In this document: piece after piece, positions 17,598 to 26,027 of the stretch
How the letters are laid out: each line of letters opens with the position of its first letter
Numbering within the stretch: position 1 is the stretch's first letter
Assembly: GCF_000014885.1 (NCBI RefSeq)
Contig: NC_011566.1
Span: 620,001-684,000 of the forward strand
DNA: 64,000 nucleotides
DNA from: Shewanella piezotolerans WP3
Lineage (GTDB): Bacteria > Pseudomonadota > Gammaproteobacteria > Enterobacterales > Shewanellaceae
Reading direction: 5' to 3'
Notes under the pieces: model-generated
Told to the model about the DNA's origin: nothing
What the model saw: only the letters and a program-made list of their open reading frames with translations
The model's database searches: none
Program-made: the position numbers and the translations under genes

Positions 17598-17690
17598 TTA
17601 GTCTTTGCTGGCTGATTGGTATAACTTGCCGCACTGAAAATGACTCTGCAACGAGGAGGCGAAGCTGCTAGTGGGCTTTGGTTTTGATAT

Positions 17691-17961
17691 TAGAGGCTGT
17701 TGACCCTTCGAGGTAAGATTTTGTGCGATTGTTTACCGTAAGGAATCATGCTTCTAGGGCAAGGCTTGAGCAGTGGTGCTTAGCGAGCTAAGTGAAAGCT
17801 CGTAACGCTGTGATAAAAGCATTGAAACAACCCCAAAGTGCCGCGCTTCTTGGCATTTTACTGTGTTGTAGTTTTTTGTGGAGAATAACTAAACAGCATA
17901 AGCTTCGTTAAAGTAGCCAACAAATTGCGGCGAAACAACCGTGAGAGCTCAGCCGCTGCTA
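17691..17961. mobile_element. MITE-like element, family 2, copy 1 (diverged)
   Basis: It starts TAGAGGCTGTTGA and ends near AGCCGCTGCTA. The interior follows the family 2 pattern (CCGTAAGGAATCATGCTTCTAG; CAAGGCTTGAGC; TTTGTGGAGAATAACTAAAC). Its ends are the most degraded of the five copies. Confidence 0.7.
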
Positions 17962-17977
17962 ACGTTTTGTTGCCACA

Positions 17978-18003
17978 AAAAACGCCGCATCTGCGGCGTT
18001 TTT
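17978..18003 (-). terminator. Terminator of the S41 protease operon
   Basis: A 12-bp stem (AAAAACGCCGCA / TGCGGCGTTTTT) with a 2-base connection; on the minus strand it ends in a T run. It lies 15 bases after the small lipoprotein stop. Confidence 0.85.
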
Positions 18004-18018
18004 ACGATAAGCGACTGT

Positions 18019-18420
18019 TTATTCAGCTTTGCATTTAAGCTTTGGTAATTGACGGCTGCTCTCGCCATCTACAAGCTTTATAAAGCAGCTATCACCCTGT
18101 ACATACAGTTGTACCATTTGTGGCATCTCATAGTTTCTGCCCATGATTAGCTGGCCAGTAGCATCTTTATGCGGTGCACGTTCAATGGACAATAAACTGC
18201 TTTGCACAAATGCCGAGGGGCTAATTTTGACATTGTCGGTATTGAGTAAACCGGCGATGGCTTGCTCAAGCTGACTCGTGTTATTGGCGTCGGCCGACAA
18301 TAACACCGCAGGTATTGCTTTAGTTTCACTTTCAGCAAAAGCACTGCAGCCACTTAACCCCACAATAAAAGTGGCGCTAAAAATCAGTTTAAACATTTGG
18401 CTCCACACTGGCCTAGACAT
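18019..18420 (-). CDS. Small lipoprotein coupled to the S41 protease
   Basis: 133 residues from the ATG at 18418-18420 (MSRPVWSQMFKLIF), which has AAGGAG 7 bases upstream. The lipobox is LSGC (Cys27). The mature part contains a GRNYEMPQMVQLYVQGDSCF segment and a Cys-containing C-terminus. I do not recognise a family. The upstream gene's TAA overlaps this ATG by one base (TAATG). The pair is thus translationally coupled, which suggests a shared role with the protease (inference). Confidence 0.8.
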   Translation of the reverse strand: MSRPVWSQMFKLIFSATFIVGLSGCSAFAESETKAIPAVLLSADANNTSQLEQAIAGLLNTDNVKISPSAFVQSSLLSIERAPHKDATGQLIMGRNYEMPQMVQLYVQGDSCFIKLVDGESSRQLPKLKCKAE

Positions 18421-20009
18421 TATTGTGCTCCTTGCATATCGCTTAGAATACGGTTGTTCATCCAAAGGGTTTGCTTACGATCGTCTTTCAGCATAAAGCC
18501 TTCATCAACAAAATCATTTGCAGCCGATACACGAGATACGCTAGCGGCAATCGCCGGGCAACGTTGGTTATCACGATAATAAAGCGCAGCACTTAGCAGG
18601 CGCTCATCCGGATCACCCAGAGCATGATTTAAGTCATCAGTAAGCGCACAGCCTTGCACTTCGCTAGCGAGTGTTGGGCTAGTTGATGGCACAAAACCGT
18701 CAGAGTACTCGCCAAAGCCTTTTTCATTTACGCCTTTAAATTGAATGGTGAAGTAAGTCGTGTCGCAATTAGGTGTCGGGTAGAAACCATATGGCTTACC
18801 ACAGGTAGTACCGCCTATTTGAATCACTTCGATATCGACACCGCGTAAACCATTCATTAGCGCTTCACTCGCAGAGCAGGTACTTGATGTGGTTAATACA
18901 TAAACCCTTTTTAAGTCCAGGGTTGGCAGCGGGGTTCCACCTGTGAGAAGACTGGTATTAAAACCTAATGTCTCGCCTATAAAAGGGATCGGAGACAGCA
19001 CTTGATTAGTAATAGGGTTAATACTTGGGTGCTTATCACTAAAGCTCGTTTCTTCGAAAGTCTTATTGTCGGTCGCCTCTTTACCTGCAATCATATAGCC
19101 AAGTTGACTTGCCATAGCCACTAATCCACCGCCGTTATAGCGCAGATCGATGACAAGATCGTCTACATTTTCTTGGCTTAGGCTGGTTAACGCATCAAAT
19201 AGCCCACGTTCAGCAGTCGCAATATGAGAGTTAAATTGCAGGTAACCCACTTTACCGTTAGCAGTTTGAATTGTTTTAGTGTTTTGCACTGGGGTCGAGA
19301 CGATGGTTTGTGCCGTCAGCGTCACCTCTCGGTCAGCTGAAGCGCCTAAGTCTCGAATGGTGAACGTCGTTTGCTTGCCATCTGCGCTTGGAAATAAGCC
19401 TGCATTGAGAATGTCGATACTGGCACTGTCATTTGCATCTTTTACACTTATGCCATCAATTTCTACAATGACTGCGCCGCGAGTAACATTAGCAGCGCTG
19501 GCGGGAGAGTTGGGTTCGTTATAAGTCACAGTGACTTTTCGTGCGCCAGCTTGTGAGCCATTATCGAGCTTAAAATTGATACCGTAGCCGACAGAAGCAC
19601 CAGACTGATTTAGCTGATCCCATTCTTCGGTCGACATAGAGAAGTGGAAATTATCCTTCTTGTTGCCAGTGTCTGATAACTCCTCAGTCACCAGTAGGGC
19701 AAAATAATCAGCAACGGAATAAGGTGCGGGATCGCGATCTTCAATTTCACTGTACCAAAGGTAGGTGTTGTTGCTCCATGAACGCAGCCATAGTTTTTCA
19801 GTCAAGGCGCTACCCGTTTGGTTAGCACTACATTGGTTGATTAAACTTGACTCACTAGCAAACTGTCCCTGCACCCATGTTGGGCCATTATTGCCACCTG
19901 AAGGAGGGGTAATGCTAGGAGAACCTGAATCACCTCCACCCCCACATGCGGATAGGCCAAGGCTTGCAGCAATGATAAGTGGCAGCATTTTTGTAGAGCA
20001 CAACTTCAT
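18420..20009 (-). CDS. S41-family C-terminal-processing-type peptidase, lipoprotein
   Basis: 529 residues. Lipobox LSAC followed by a GGGGDSGSP linker; a PDZ-like segment (GAVIVEIDGISVKDAN); the S41 core VIDLRYNGGGLVAMAS; and STCSASE (Ser379/Ser381) with Lys405 in TTCGKPYGF as the probable Ser-Lys dyad. AAGGA lies 6 bases before the ATG. Acts on periplasmic or surface proteins; substrate unknown. Cotranscribed with the small lipoprotein downstream. Confidence 0.9.
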   Translation of the reverse strand: MKLCSTKMLPLIIAASLGLSACGGGGDSGSPSITPPSGGNNGPTWVQGQFASESSLINQCSANQTGSALTEKLWLRSWSNNTYLWYSEIEDRDPAPYSVADYFALLVTEELSDTGNKKDNFHFSMSTEEWDQLNQSGASVGYGINFKLDNGSQAGARKVTVTYNEPNSPASAANVTRGAVIVEIDGISVKDANDSASIDILNAGLFPSADGKQTTFTIRDLGASADREVTLTAQTIVSTPVQNTKTIQTANGKVGYLQFNSHIATAERGLFDALTSLSQENVDDLVIDLRYNGGGLVAMASQLGYMIAGKEATDNKTFEETSFSDKHPSINPITNQVLSPIPFIGETLGFNTSLLTGGTPLPTLDLKRVYVLTTSSTCSASEALMNGLRGVDIEVIQIGGTTCGKPYGFYPTPNCDTTYFTIQFKGVNEKGFGEYSDGFVPSTSPTLASEVQGCALTDDLNHALGDPDERLLSAALYYRDNQRCPAIAASVSRVSAANDFVDEGFMLKDDRKQTLWMNNRILSDMQGAQ

Positions 20010-20268
20010 AAATAATCCTTTATTATCTCTAGTTCAACGGAACAGATGAATGCAATCAACGTTGGTTGCAACTTTATTACAGTTGCAGCGATTTGTAATG
20101 TAAATTTGCATTAATGTTGCGGTTTTTTGTTGTAAGTCCCTGTTATAAAAATTCATTAAAGATTATTTGCCGCTGGGGGAAACAGAATTCAAGCGATAAA
20201 GGCTCGACTTGCATTCGTTAGCGCTAGGCTTAGTATATGAATATGCTTAATAATCATTAAGGCAGTTT

Positions 20269-21324
20269 ATGGAATATCCTCTGCAATCAAACAATATTAC
20301 ACAACTTATTGGTCATACTGATCTATTACGGATCGATAGCTTATCGACGTTAAGTGGCTGTGACATTTTACTTAAATGCGAACAGCAAAATCCTGGGGGC
20401 TCGATTAAAGATCGCGCCGCATTGCAGATGGTGCTGGATGCGGTTGAGGCTGGAAAATTAACAACCGGCATGACAATTGTTGAAGGCACGGCTGGTAATA
20501 CTGGCATTGGATTAGCGCTCGTTGCTAAAGCGCTGGGTTTTAAACTGCTGGTGGTCATGCCAAGAGGGCAAGCACCAGAAAAAGAGCAGATGATCAAACT
20601 CTATGGCGCAGACCTATTATTGGTAGACGCTTGTCCATTTGCCAATCCTGAGCACTTTTATCATACCGCCAGGCGTCTTGGTGAGGCTAATGAGGACTAT
20701 TGGTGGGCTGACCAATTTGAGAATGTCAGCAATAGTAAAGCCCACTATCAACATACAGCGCCAGAGATCTGGCAACAGACCAATGGCAATATTGATGCAC
20801 TGGTTTCTGTCGCAGGTACAGGCGGCACGATTGCGGGCAACTCTCGTTATTTATCGGAGCAAAACCCTAACTTACAAACTTGGCTTGTTGACCCCGATGG
20901 TTCTGGCATTTACAGCTTTCTAAAACGAGGGGAATACCAGTCTAGCGGTAGCTCATTTACCGAAGGGATTGGGATAATGCGCTTAGTGGAAAACTTCAAA
21001 CAAGCAAAAGTCGATAAAGCGATTACTTTGCCAGATCTTGACCTTATTGCGATCGCGCGTCATATTCAGCAGCAAGATGGCATAGTGCTTGGTAGTAGCG
21101 CCGCACTTAATGTAGCGGGGGCACTATTTGCAGCGGCTAAAATGGGCAAGGGCAAGCGGATAGTGACTTTTTATTGTGACGTAGCCGAGCGCTCATCATC
21201 TAAGTTATACAATGCAGAGTTTTTGGCTGACAAAGGTTTTGAACCTGCAGTTGAGCCACTGCAGCAGATGTTTGAGCGCTATCAGCAACAAGCAAGTGAT
21301 ACGGTTGTGGACGTACGGCCTTAA
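20269..21324 (+). CDS. PLP-dependent cysteine synthase-like enzyme
   Basis: 351 residues of the cysteine synthase/cystathionine beta-synthase fold. Lys47 in NPGGSIKDRAA binds PLP; EGTAGNTGIGLA is the substrate-carboxylate loop; SVAGTGGTIAG binds the PLP phosphate; GSSAALNVAGA is the late conserved segment. It is longer than typical CysK (about 320), with a C-terminal extension. It might make cysteine from O-acetylserine or act as a sulfide-releasing lyase; the sequence alone does not decide, so I give no symbol. The ppiB gene follows after 67 bases. Confidence 0.88.
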   Translation: MEYPLQSNNITQLIGHTDLLRIDSLSTLSGCDILLKCEQQNPGGSIKDRAALQMVLDAVEAGKLTTGMTIVEGTAGNTGIGLALVAKALGFKLLVVMPRGQAPEKEQMIKLYGADLLLVDACPFANPEHFYHTARRLGEANEDYWWADQFENVSNSKAHYQHTAPEIWQQTNGNIDALVSVAGTGGTIAGNSRYLSEQNPNLQTWLVDPDGSGIYSFLKRGEYQSSGSSFTEGIGIMRLVENFKQAKVDKAITLPDLDLIAIARHIQQQDGIVLGSSAALNVAGALFAAAKMGKGKRIVTFYCDVAERSSSKLYNAEFLADKGFEPAVEPLQQMFERYQQQASDTVVDVRP

Positions 21325-21391
21325 CGGGGTTGCAGTATCTGCTATGGCGCAGGTTATACTGGCGGCAATTGTGTAGTGTAAGAGAATTGAT

Positions 21392-21886
21392 ATGATTACT
21401 TTCAGCACCAACCTTGGTGATATTGAGATAGAGCTCGATTTTGAAAAGGCGCCAGTGAGCTCGAAGAATTTCCTTAAGTATTGTGAAGATGGTTTCTATG
21501 AAGGCAGCATATTTCACCGTGTAATAAAGGGCTTTATGGCGCAAGGTGGTGGTTTTACTGCCGAGATGGAGGAGAAACCTACCCGCGCTGCAATTGTTAA
21601 TGAAGCCAATAGAGGCCTTAAAAATGTCAGGGGCACTATCGCGATGGCACGTACCGATGCGCCACATTCAGCAACGGGGCAATTTTTTATTAACCTAGCT
21701 GACAATTCATTTCTTGATTTTACCGCAACCACTAATGCAGGTTGGGGTTATGCGGTATTTGGCACCGTGACGGCTGGGATGGACGTTGTGACTAAAATAG
21801 GCCGAGCTAAAACCACAACTCAAGCTGGCCACGATGATGTACCTAGAGAGCAGATCGTTATTGAGAAGGTCACGATTACTCGTTAA
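21392..21886 (+). CDS. ppiB: Cyclophilin-type peptidyl-prolyl cis-trans isomerase B
   Basis: 164 residues, the size of cytoplasmic PpiB. No signal peptide. Cyclophilin active-site motifs are clear: FHRVIKGFMAQGGG, then ARTDAPHSATGQFFINLADN and the C-terminal WGYAVFGTVTAGMDVV. It catalyses prolyl isomerisation during folding. It ends at a bidirectional terminator. Confidence 0.96.
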   Translation: MITFSTNLGDIEIELDFEKAPVSSKNFLKYCEDGFYEGSIFHRVIKGFMAQGGGFTAEMEEKPTRAAIVNEANRGLKNVRGTIAMARTDAPHSATGQFFINLADNSFLDFTATTNAGWGYAVFGTVTAGMDVVTKIGRAKTTTQAGHDDVPREQIVIEKVTITR

Positions 21887-21913
21887 CGGTTAACTACTGA
21901 TGTGGTTACTTGC

Positions 21914-21944
21914 AAAAAAGCGCTACTACCAATAGCGCTTTTTT
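21914..21944. terminator. Bidirectional terminator between ppiB and the zinc-ribbon gene
   Basis: A 12-bp stem (AAAAAAGCGCTA / TAGCGCTTTTTT) with a 7-base loop and T runs in both directions. The left arm and loop overlap the final codons (KKRYW-stop) of the minus-strand gene. Confidence 0.9.
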
Positions 21945-22552
21945 GATTTTCTAAAACGATTTATTGGGGTTAGCAGTCCATACAAAACGCCCAGAACGCA
22001 GCTAACGGCCAGGCTGATCACAGTTTGCTCTAGGCTTAAACTCGCTTCTCTACTCTGAACAAATAACATAAATAGAAACATTAACACCGCGATAGTTTGC
22101 GCCGTTTTAATACAAGGTGTAACAGCGGGTTGAGGCTGAGGTATAGCTTGCATAGCTTTGGTACGGCGTAAGCGACTGAGCTGCCAGCGCAGCTTAAACC
22201 ATGGTTTGAACCATAACCAAAGCGGAGCGATTATCGTTAGCAGTAATAGGCTAGTCAGGTTCCATAAACAGGGGATCTCACCGTTGCATTTAGGGCAAAG
22301 ATAGCCAAACCAATGGCCAAAGGCGTTGCCCTTACCCCAGAGTTTCGCGGGGTTAAGGGCATTGCAATGGGGGCAGGGCACGAATTGCCGCGCTAGCAAG
22401 GCCTGCCCGCTGTGTCGTTCTACTAATATCTTTTGTGGCAGACGTTGGCCTAAAATCAATTCATTGAAAGCGAGTAGAGGGTTGACGGCCCAAAACAGCA
22501 ATTGCGGACTGTTATGGGTTAAAAGCCGATACTTGTCTTGGTCATACTGCAT
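21926..22552 (-). CDS. Membrane protein with zinc-ribbon-like cysteines
   Basis: 208 residues from the ATG at 22550-22552 (MQYDQDKYRLL), which has GGAGAG 7 bases upstream. Two CxxC pairs (VPCPHCNALNP and YLCPKCNGEIP) would bind one zinc. Two pairs of hydrophobic segments follow (LTSLLLLTIIAPLWLWF; AVLMFLFMLFV; VISLAVSCVLGVLYGL). Unknown family and function. Its stop lies inside the shared terminator. Confidence 0.75.
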   Translation of the reverse strand: MQYDQDKYRLLTHNSPQLLFWAVNPLLAFNELILGQRLPQKILVERHSGQALLARQFVPCPHCNALNPAKLWGKGNAFGHWFGYLCPKCNGEIPCLWNLTSLLLLTIIAPLWLWFKPWFKLRWQLSRLRRTKAMQAIPQPQPAVTPCIKTAQTIAVLMFLFMLFVQSREASLSLEQTVISLAVSCVLGVLYGLLTPINRFRKSKKRYW

Positions 22553-22622
22553 CTCAACTCTCCAATATTTCAAGCTGTTGTCTATTGCTAGTTATGCTCT
22601 AAGCAGTCGAGCTGCTCATTGT

Positions 22623-23747
22623 TTATAAACAGGCATTGATCCGGTTACGGCCATCGGCTTTGGCGCGGTACAGTGCGGTATCCGCAGCGCATAACAATGC
22701 GGTACTGGTTCGGAACTGACCATTAACTTCACTGGCGTGCCCCTGACTAACGCTAACCGTTACTGCTGCATCAAGGCCAATATCTACATAAGTTAAGTCG
22801 TTTATGTTTTTCTGCACTAAGCGTGCCGTTTGCTCTACTTGTCTGGCATTACAATTAGGCAGAATGATGGCAAACTCCTCTCCGCCATAACGAGCTGCTG
22901 TGCAGTCTGCATCAGGTAAGGAGCTTTCAATCGCTCGGGCTATTTTCTGCAGGCAGTAGTCACCTAGGATGTGGCCATACTTGTCATTAAAAATCTTGAA
23001 ATGGTCAATATCTATCAATAACACACTGATCGGACGTTGCTTGTCGGTGCAGCTTTGCCAATGATTTTGCAGTTCAGAATCAAATACGCGGCGATTGGCT
23101 AATTTGGTCAAGCAATCGGTCGATGCCCATTGGTGTAGCTGTTTGTACTCCATACGATATTTAGTTAAATCTCTAATCACAATAGCGAATAGCGGAGTAT
23201 TTAGAGCAAAGTGAGTGATTGATACTTCGACATCTTTGTTGCTTTTGTCCATGAGGCGCAAGGTGGTTTCAGCTGGCGCGTGGTTTAATGGCCGCGCACC
23301 TATTTGAGACTCTATAACCATCTTTTGATATAAGCTTTTTTGCGGTTCTAACAGGTATGTTTGCCATTGTTGACCTATTAAAGTGGGTGTCGTTATTGGC
23401 TCTTCGGTTCTGATTGTTGCATCAGGTCTTGCGGTTTCATTGTTAAGATTATCACCGACTAGAAGGTCAATGGCGTGTTCGTTGATGAGCTGAATCGTGC
23501 CATGCTCATCAACGACCACAACCGCTTCCATTAACAGGCTCACCATCATTTTTATAGGTTGTAGTTCAGCTTGTTGTTGCTGATTAATGGTTTTATTGGG
23601 GGTGAAACTCAGGGTATCGTTGTGGGTTATTTGGTTGATAGTGTTCGTTGATGACAAGTCTGCTGGAGTACTCTTCAGCTCTACCTTACTAGAGTCTGTT
23701 GTCGTAGATGTCGCACTAGCAGTTGTATCCGTTGGAGTCGCCAACAT
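22623..23747 (-). CDS. PAS-GGDEF diguanylate cyclase
   Basis: 374 residues. A low-complexity Thr/Ser-rich N-terminus (about 1-55), a PAS-like domain (VVVDEHGTIQLINEHAIDLL... ITHFALNTPLFAIVIRDLTK) and a GGDEF domain with LTKLANRRVF, LIDIDHFKIFNDKYGH and the active-site loop RYGGEEFAII. It makes cyclic di-GMP from two GTP. No signal peptide or membrane span, so cytosolic. The signal sensed is unknown. GGEEF is an active variant. Confidence 0.92.
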   Translation of the reverse strand: MLATPTDTTASATSTTTDSSKVELKSTPADLSSTNTINQITHNDTLSFTPNKTINQQQQAELQPIKMMVSLLMEAVVVVDEHGTIQLINEHAIDLLVGDNLNNETARPDATIRTEEPITTPTLIGQQWQTYLLEPQKSLYQKMVIESQIGARPLNHAPAETTLRLMDKSNKDVEVSITHFALNTPLFAIVIRDLTKYRMEYKQLHQWASTDCLTKLANRRVFDSELQNHWQSCTDKQRPISVLLIDIDHFKIFNDKYGHILGDYCLQKIARAIESSLPDADCTAARYGGEEFAIILPNCNARQVEQTARLVQKNINDLTYVDIGLDAAVTVSVSQGHASEVNGQFRTSTALLCAADTALYRAKADGRNRINACL

Positions 23748-23966
23748 AACATTATCCCTTATTTATGATTTAGTTAACGCTTAGCCCGCGTTTATTGAGT
23801 GACTACTTTAGTGAAAGTTGTGACTGATAACCTTTCGGGAACCTTCCTATTTAAGTTGTTGTTATTATGCTTGTTATTTTGTGTTTGTAAGCTTGCCACC
23901 TAGGTCTAAAGTCGTGCAGGAGGGGTTTTTAGGTAGAAAAAAGTATTGTTTTTAAAAGGCGTTAGC

Positions 23967-24259
23967 TAGGGGCTGTTGATCTTTCGAGCTTAGTTTTTGT
24001 TCGGTTCTTTACCGTAAGGAATAATGCTTCTAGTACAAGGCTTGAGCGATAAAGCTTAGCCAGCTAAGTGAAAGCTCATAACACATTCTAGTCATAAAAG
24101 AATAGAAGCATTGAAGCGAACCCAAAGGGCCGCGTTTCTTGGCTATTTTTACTGTGTTGTAGACTATTTGTGGAGAATAACTAAACGGCATAGCCTCCGC
24201 CTTGTCAAAATAGCCAATAAACTGCGGCAAAAACAACCGTGAAAGATCAACAGCCCCTA
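23967..24259. mobile_element. MITE-like element, family 2, copy 2 (293 bp)
   Basis: Ends TAGGGGCTGTTGATCTTTC and the inverse GAAAGATCAACAGCCCCTA. It is flanked by the TA dinucleotide expected for a TA-target element. No transposase. Confidence 0.82.
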
Positions 24260-24339
24260 GAAATTAGAAGAAAAATAAGCAGAAGGGACGGCATGACAAA
24301 GTGATTGTTGCTGGCTTGGTTTTACTGGGGTTAATGGGG

Positions 24340-24422
24340 GCTGAATTTGTTACTGAGTTTAGTTAGGACTTTCTTTGAAAGTGCTTTGAAAGTCCTTTTA
24401 AATTTAGTGGGTTATCCATGCA
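24340..24422 (-). pseudogene. Relic of the 5' end of a paralogous small secreted-protein gene
   Basis: The segment from GAGTTTAGTTAGGACTTTC to TTTAGTGGGTTATCCATG copies the leader region of the gene at 24665-25426 (compare 25402-25460). The ATG of that gene (TTTCAATGAAAACC) is replaced by TTTCAAAGCAC, and no coding sequence follows. It indicates a third, deleted gene in this array. Confidence 0.6.
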
Positions 24423-24506
24423 GCAACAAAAAGATGAGGCGAAAGCGCCTCATCTTTGGTTAGTGACAGGAGCCATCAAAAGATATGGCTGTCCTGTGTT
24501 TTTTTT
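24423..24506. repeat. Double-hairpin repeat, unit 1
   Basis: It contains a perfect 12-bp hairpin (AAAGATGAGGCG-AAAG-CGCCTCATCTTT, 24430-24457). A second stem (ACAGGAGCCAT...ATGGCTGTCCTGT) follows, then eight T. Each hairpin could act as a terminator, the first for the minus strand (TTTTTG after it) and the second for the plus strand. Confidence 0.75.
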
Positions 24507-24507
24507 G

Positions 24508-24589
24508 GCAACAAAAAGATGAGGCGAAAGCGCCTCATCTTTGGTTAGTGACAGGAGCCATTAAAAGATATGGCTGTCCTGTGTTTTTT
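24508..24589. repeat. Double-hairpin repeat, unit 2
   Basis: Nearly identical to unit 1, directly after it (only CATC versus CATT in the second loop and a shorter T run). A further partial copy of the second stem (GATATGGCTGTCCCGTC) lies at 24637-24655, next to the stop of the downstream gene. Confidence 0.75.
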
Positions 24590-24664
24590 CAAATCAGATA
24601 ACTCAAAGCTTAGTCGAGGATGGTGAGGATCACAAAAGATATGGCTGTCCCGTCTTTTGTTTGT

Positions 24665-25426
24665 TCATGATCTTGCCCTGGGCCCAGAATTAACAACTTG
24701 TGGATCTGGGCTTAGCAGTATCAAATCACTGTCATCACTACTGAAGATAAATTGCCACTTGCTGATACCAGTATTATTAATATCGTTCTCTAGCTGGAGT
24801 TTTTGGCCATCTTGGCTCACGGTTACCCGCTTGATATGGGCATCAAAGGGATTAGTAAATCCTGCGCCCGTGATGCGCAAGCCCTTTGGCGTGCGCTTAG
24901 TGTGTACCAGCTTATAGGTAATGGTGGTATTTTCAGTGACCTCAACATTACCATCACAGGCGACGCCGGCTTGACGGTAGTTGAATTTAACTTGGTTATC
25001 ATTTTTGAGGGTGACTCGTAGCTTAATGGGGCTGTCTGCACTGCAAAAAGGCAGTGCATTTTCGAGCAGCAGCTCATCGGTAGCGTTGTAAATGAGTGCA
25101 TCTGGGTATTGGGCGATACGGGTTTGTTGGCCAAACAGTGCCAGAATTTGGTAGACCTCGGTGGCACTTAAGTGTGACTGCAGCAGCGCATTATCAAAAG
25201 TGGCTTCACCCGCTTGGCTAAATTGAATGCTGGCAACAAAAACTGGCAGTTCATCACCAAGCGCGTCGAATGCAGAAGGCTGACTTAGGGTTGCTTCAAG
25301 TGTGGCAGCAGATTTCACTGGCGCCAACGCTGCGTCAATCTGTTGTTGGGTGGCAGCTTGAGTGGCAGTACTGCTGAGTAAAAAGCTGGTGAGAATCGCA
25401 GTGCTGAGTTTAGTTAGGGTTTTCAT
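24665..25426 (-). CDS. Secreted protein paralogous to the small gene at 25558
   Basis: 253 residues from the ATG at 25424-25426 (MKTLTKLSTA), which has AAAGGA 6 bases upstream. A Sec signal ends near TQA (about residue 24). Its C-terminal ~125 residues parallel the whole of the neighbouring 129-residue protein: both share TITYKL/TIRYYL, GLRITGAGFTNPFD/GLEFTGAAFTTPFD and a terminal SPDPQVVNSG/SPDPEVINRG. The mature N-terminal half (LSQPSAFDALGDELPVFVASIQF...) is extra. Two Cys (CSADSP, ACDGN) could form a disulfide. Function unknown. GC is higher (about 50%) than in its paralogue. Confidence 0.78.
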   Translation of the reverse strand: MKTLTKLSTAILTSFLLSSTATQAATQQQIDAALAPVKSAATLEATLSQPSAFDALGDELPVFVASIQFSQAGEATFDNALLQSHLSATEVYQILALFGQQTRIAQYPDALIYNATDELLLENALPFCSADSPIKLRVTLKNDNQVKFNYRQAGVACDGNVEVTENTTITYKLVHTKRTPKGLRITGAGFTNPFDAHIKRVTVSQDGQKLQLENDINNTGISKWQFIFSSDDSDLILLSPDPQVVNSGPRARS

Positions 25427-25475
25427 TGAAAGTCCTTTTAAATTTAGTGGGTTATCCATGCAGCAACAAAAGGCA

Positions 25476-25555
25476 GCAACAAAAAGATGAGGCGAAAGCG
25501 CCTCATCTTTGGTTAGTGACAGGAGCCATATAAAGATATGGCTGTCCTGTGTTTT
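25476..25555. repeat. Double-hairpin repeat, unit 3
   Basis: Third copy of the 24423-24506 unit. It lies between the two paralogous small genes, 2 bases after the stop of the 25558 gene, and probably terminates it on the minus strand. Confidence 0.75.
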
Positions 25556-25557
25556 CC

Positions 25558-25947
25558 TTAAGCTGTACCGCGGTTAATAACTTCAGGATCTGGACTCATC
25601 ATTAGTAATTTGCTGTTTTTAACTGATAATATAAAGCGGAATCCTGTTTTACCTGGTTGAGCATCAGAATCTATTAAATCAATATAGGGACCTCGCTGAT
25701 CCTCTCCTAACTCAACACTATCAATCACATTATCAAATGGTGTGGTAAAAGCTGCTCCAGTAAATTCAAGTCCTTTTTCTGTTTTGTCTATTAAGTAGTA
25801 GCGAATAGTTGTGGGGGTACTGACAACAAAGCTACCAGTCACAGGAACATCTTGACCATTATCTAGCTGTGTATAATTAAACTGAGGAACGTCTTCTTTA
25901 TTTAAAGTTACTGTTAATGTGAACTCTTCTAGGTGTTGGTTTAACAT
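25558..25947 (-). CDS. Small cytosolic protein ending in SPDPEVINRG; DP-EP-like, unknown function
   Basis: 129 residues, no signal peptide or membrane span, beta-rich. AAGGAA lies 6-7 bases before the ATG. It is homologous to the C-terminal half of the secreted protein encoded downstream. The conserved ending SPDPEVINRG recalls what is annotated as the 'DP-EP family', but I cannot verify that. It lies 80 bases after the stop of the STAND regulator gene on the same strand, so the two are probably cotranscribed. Its base composition is AT-rich, like the 3' half of that regulator. Confidence 0.72.
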   Translation of the reverse strand: MLNQHLEEFTLTVTLNKEDVPQFNYTQLDNGQDVPVTGSFVVSTPTTIRYYLIDKTEKGLEFTGAAFTTPFDNVIDSVELGEDQRGPYIDLIDSDAQPGKTGFRFILSVKNSKLLMMSPDPEVINRGTA

Positions 25948-26027
25948 ATCATCTTCCTTTGACGTATTAAGTTATTGTGGGTTAATGTAACGCTAGTTTC
26001 TAGCCTAAGTAGGACTAACTTTTATGA

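Noticed and set aside
24423..24589. CRISPR-like array
   Set aside because: Only two to three units with hairpins, no spacers and no cas genes.
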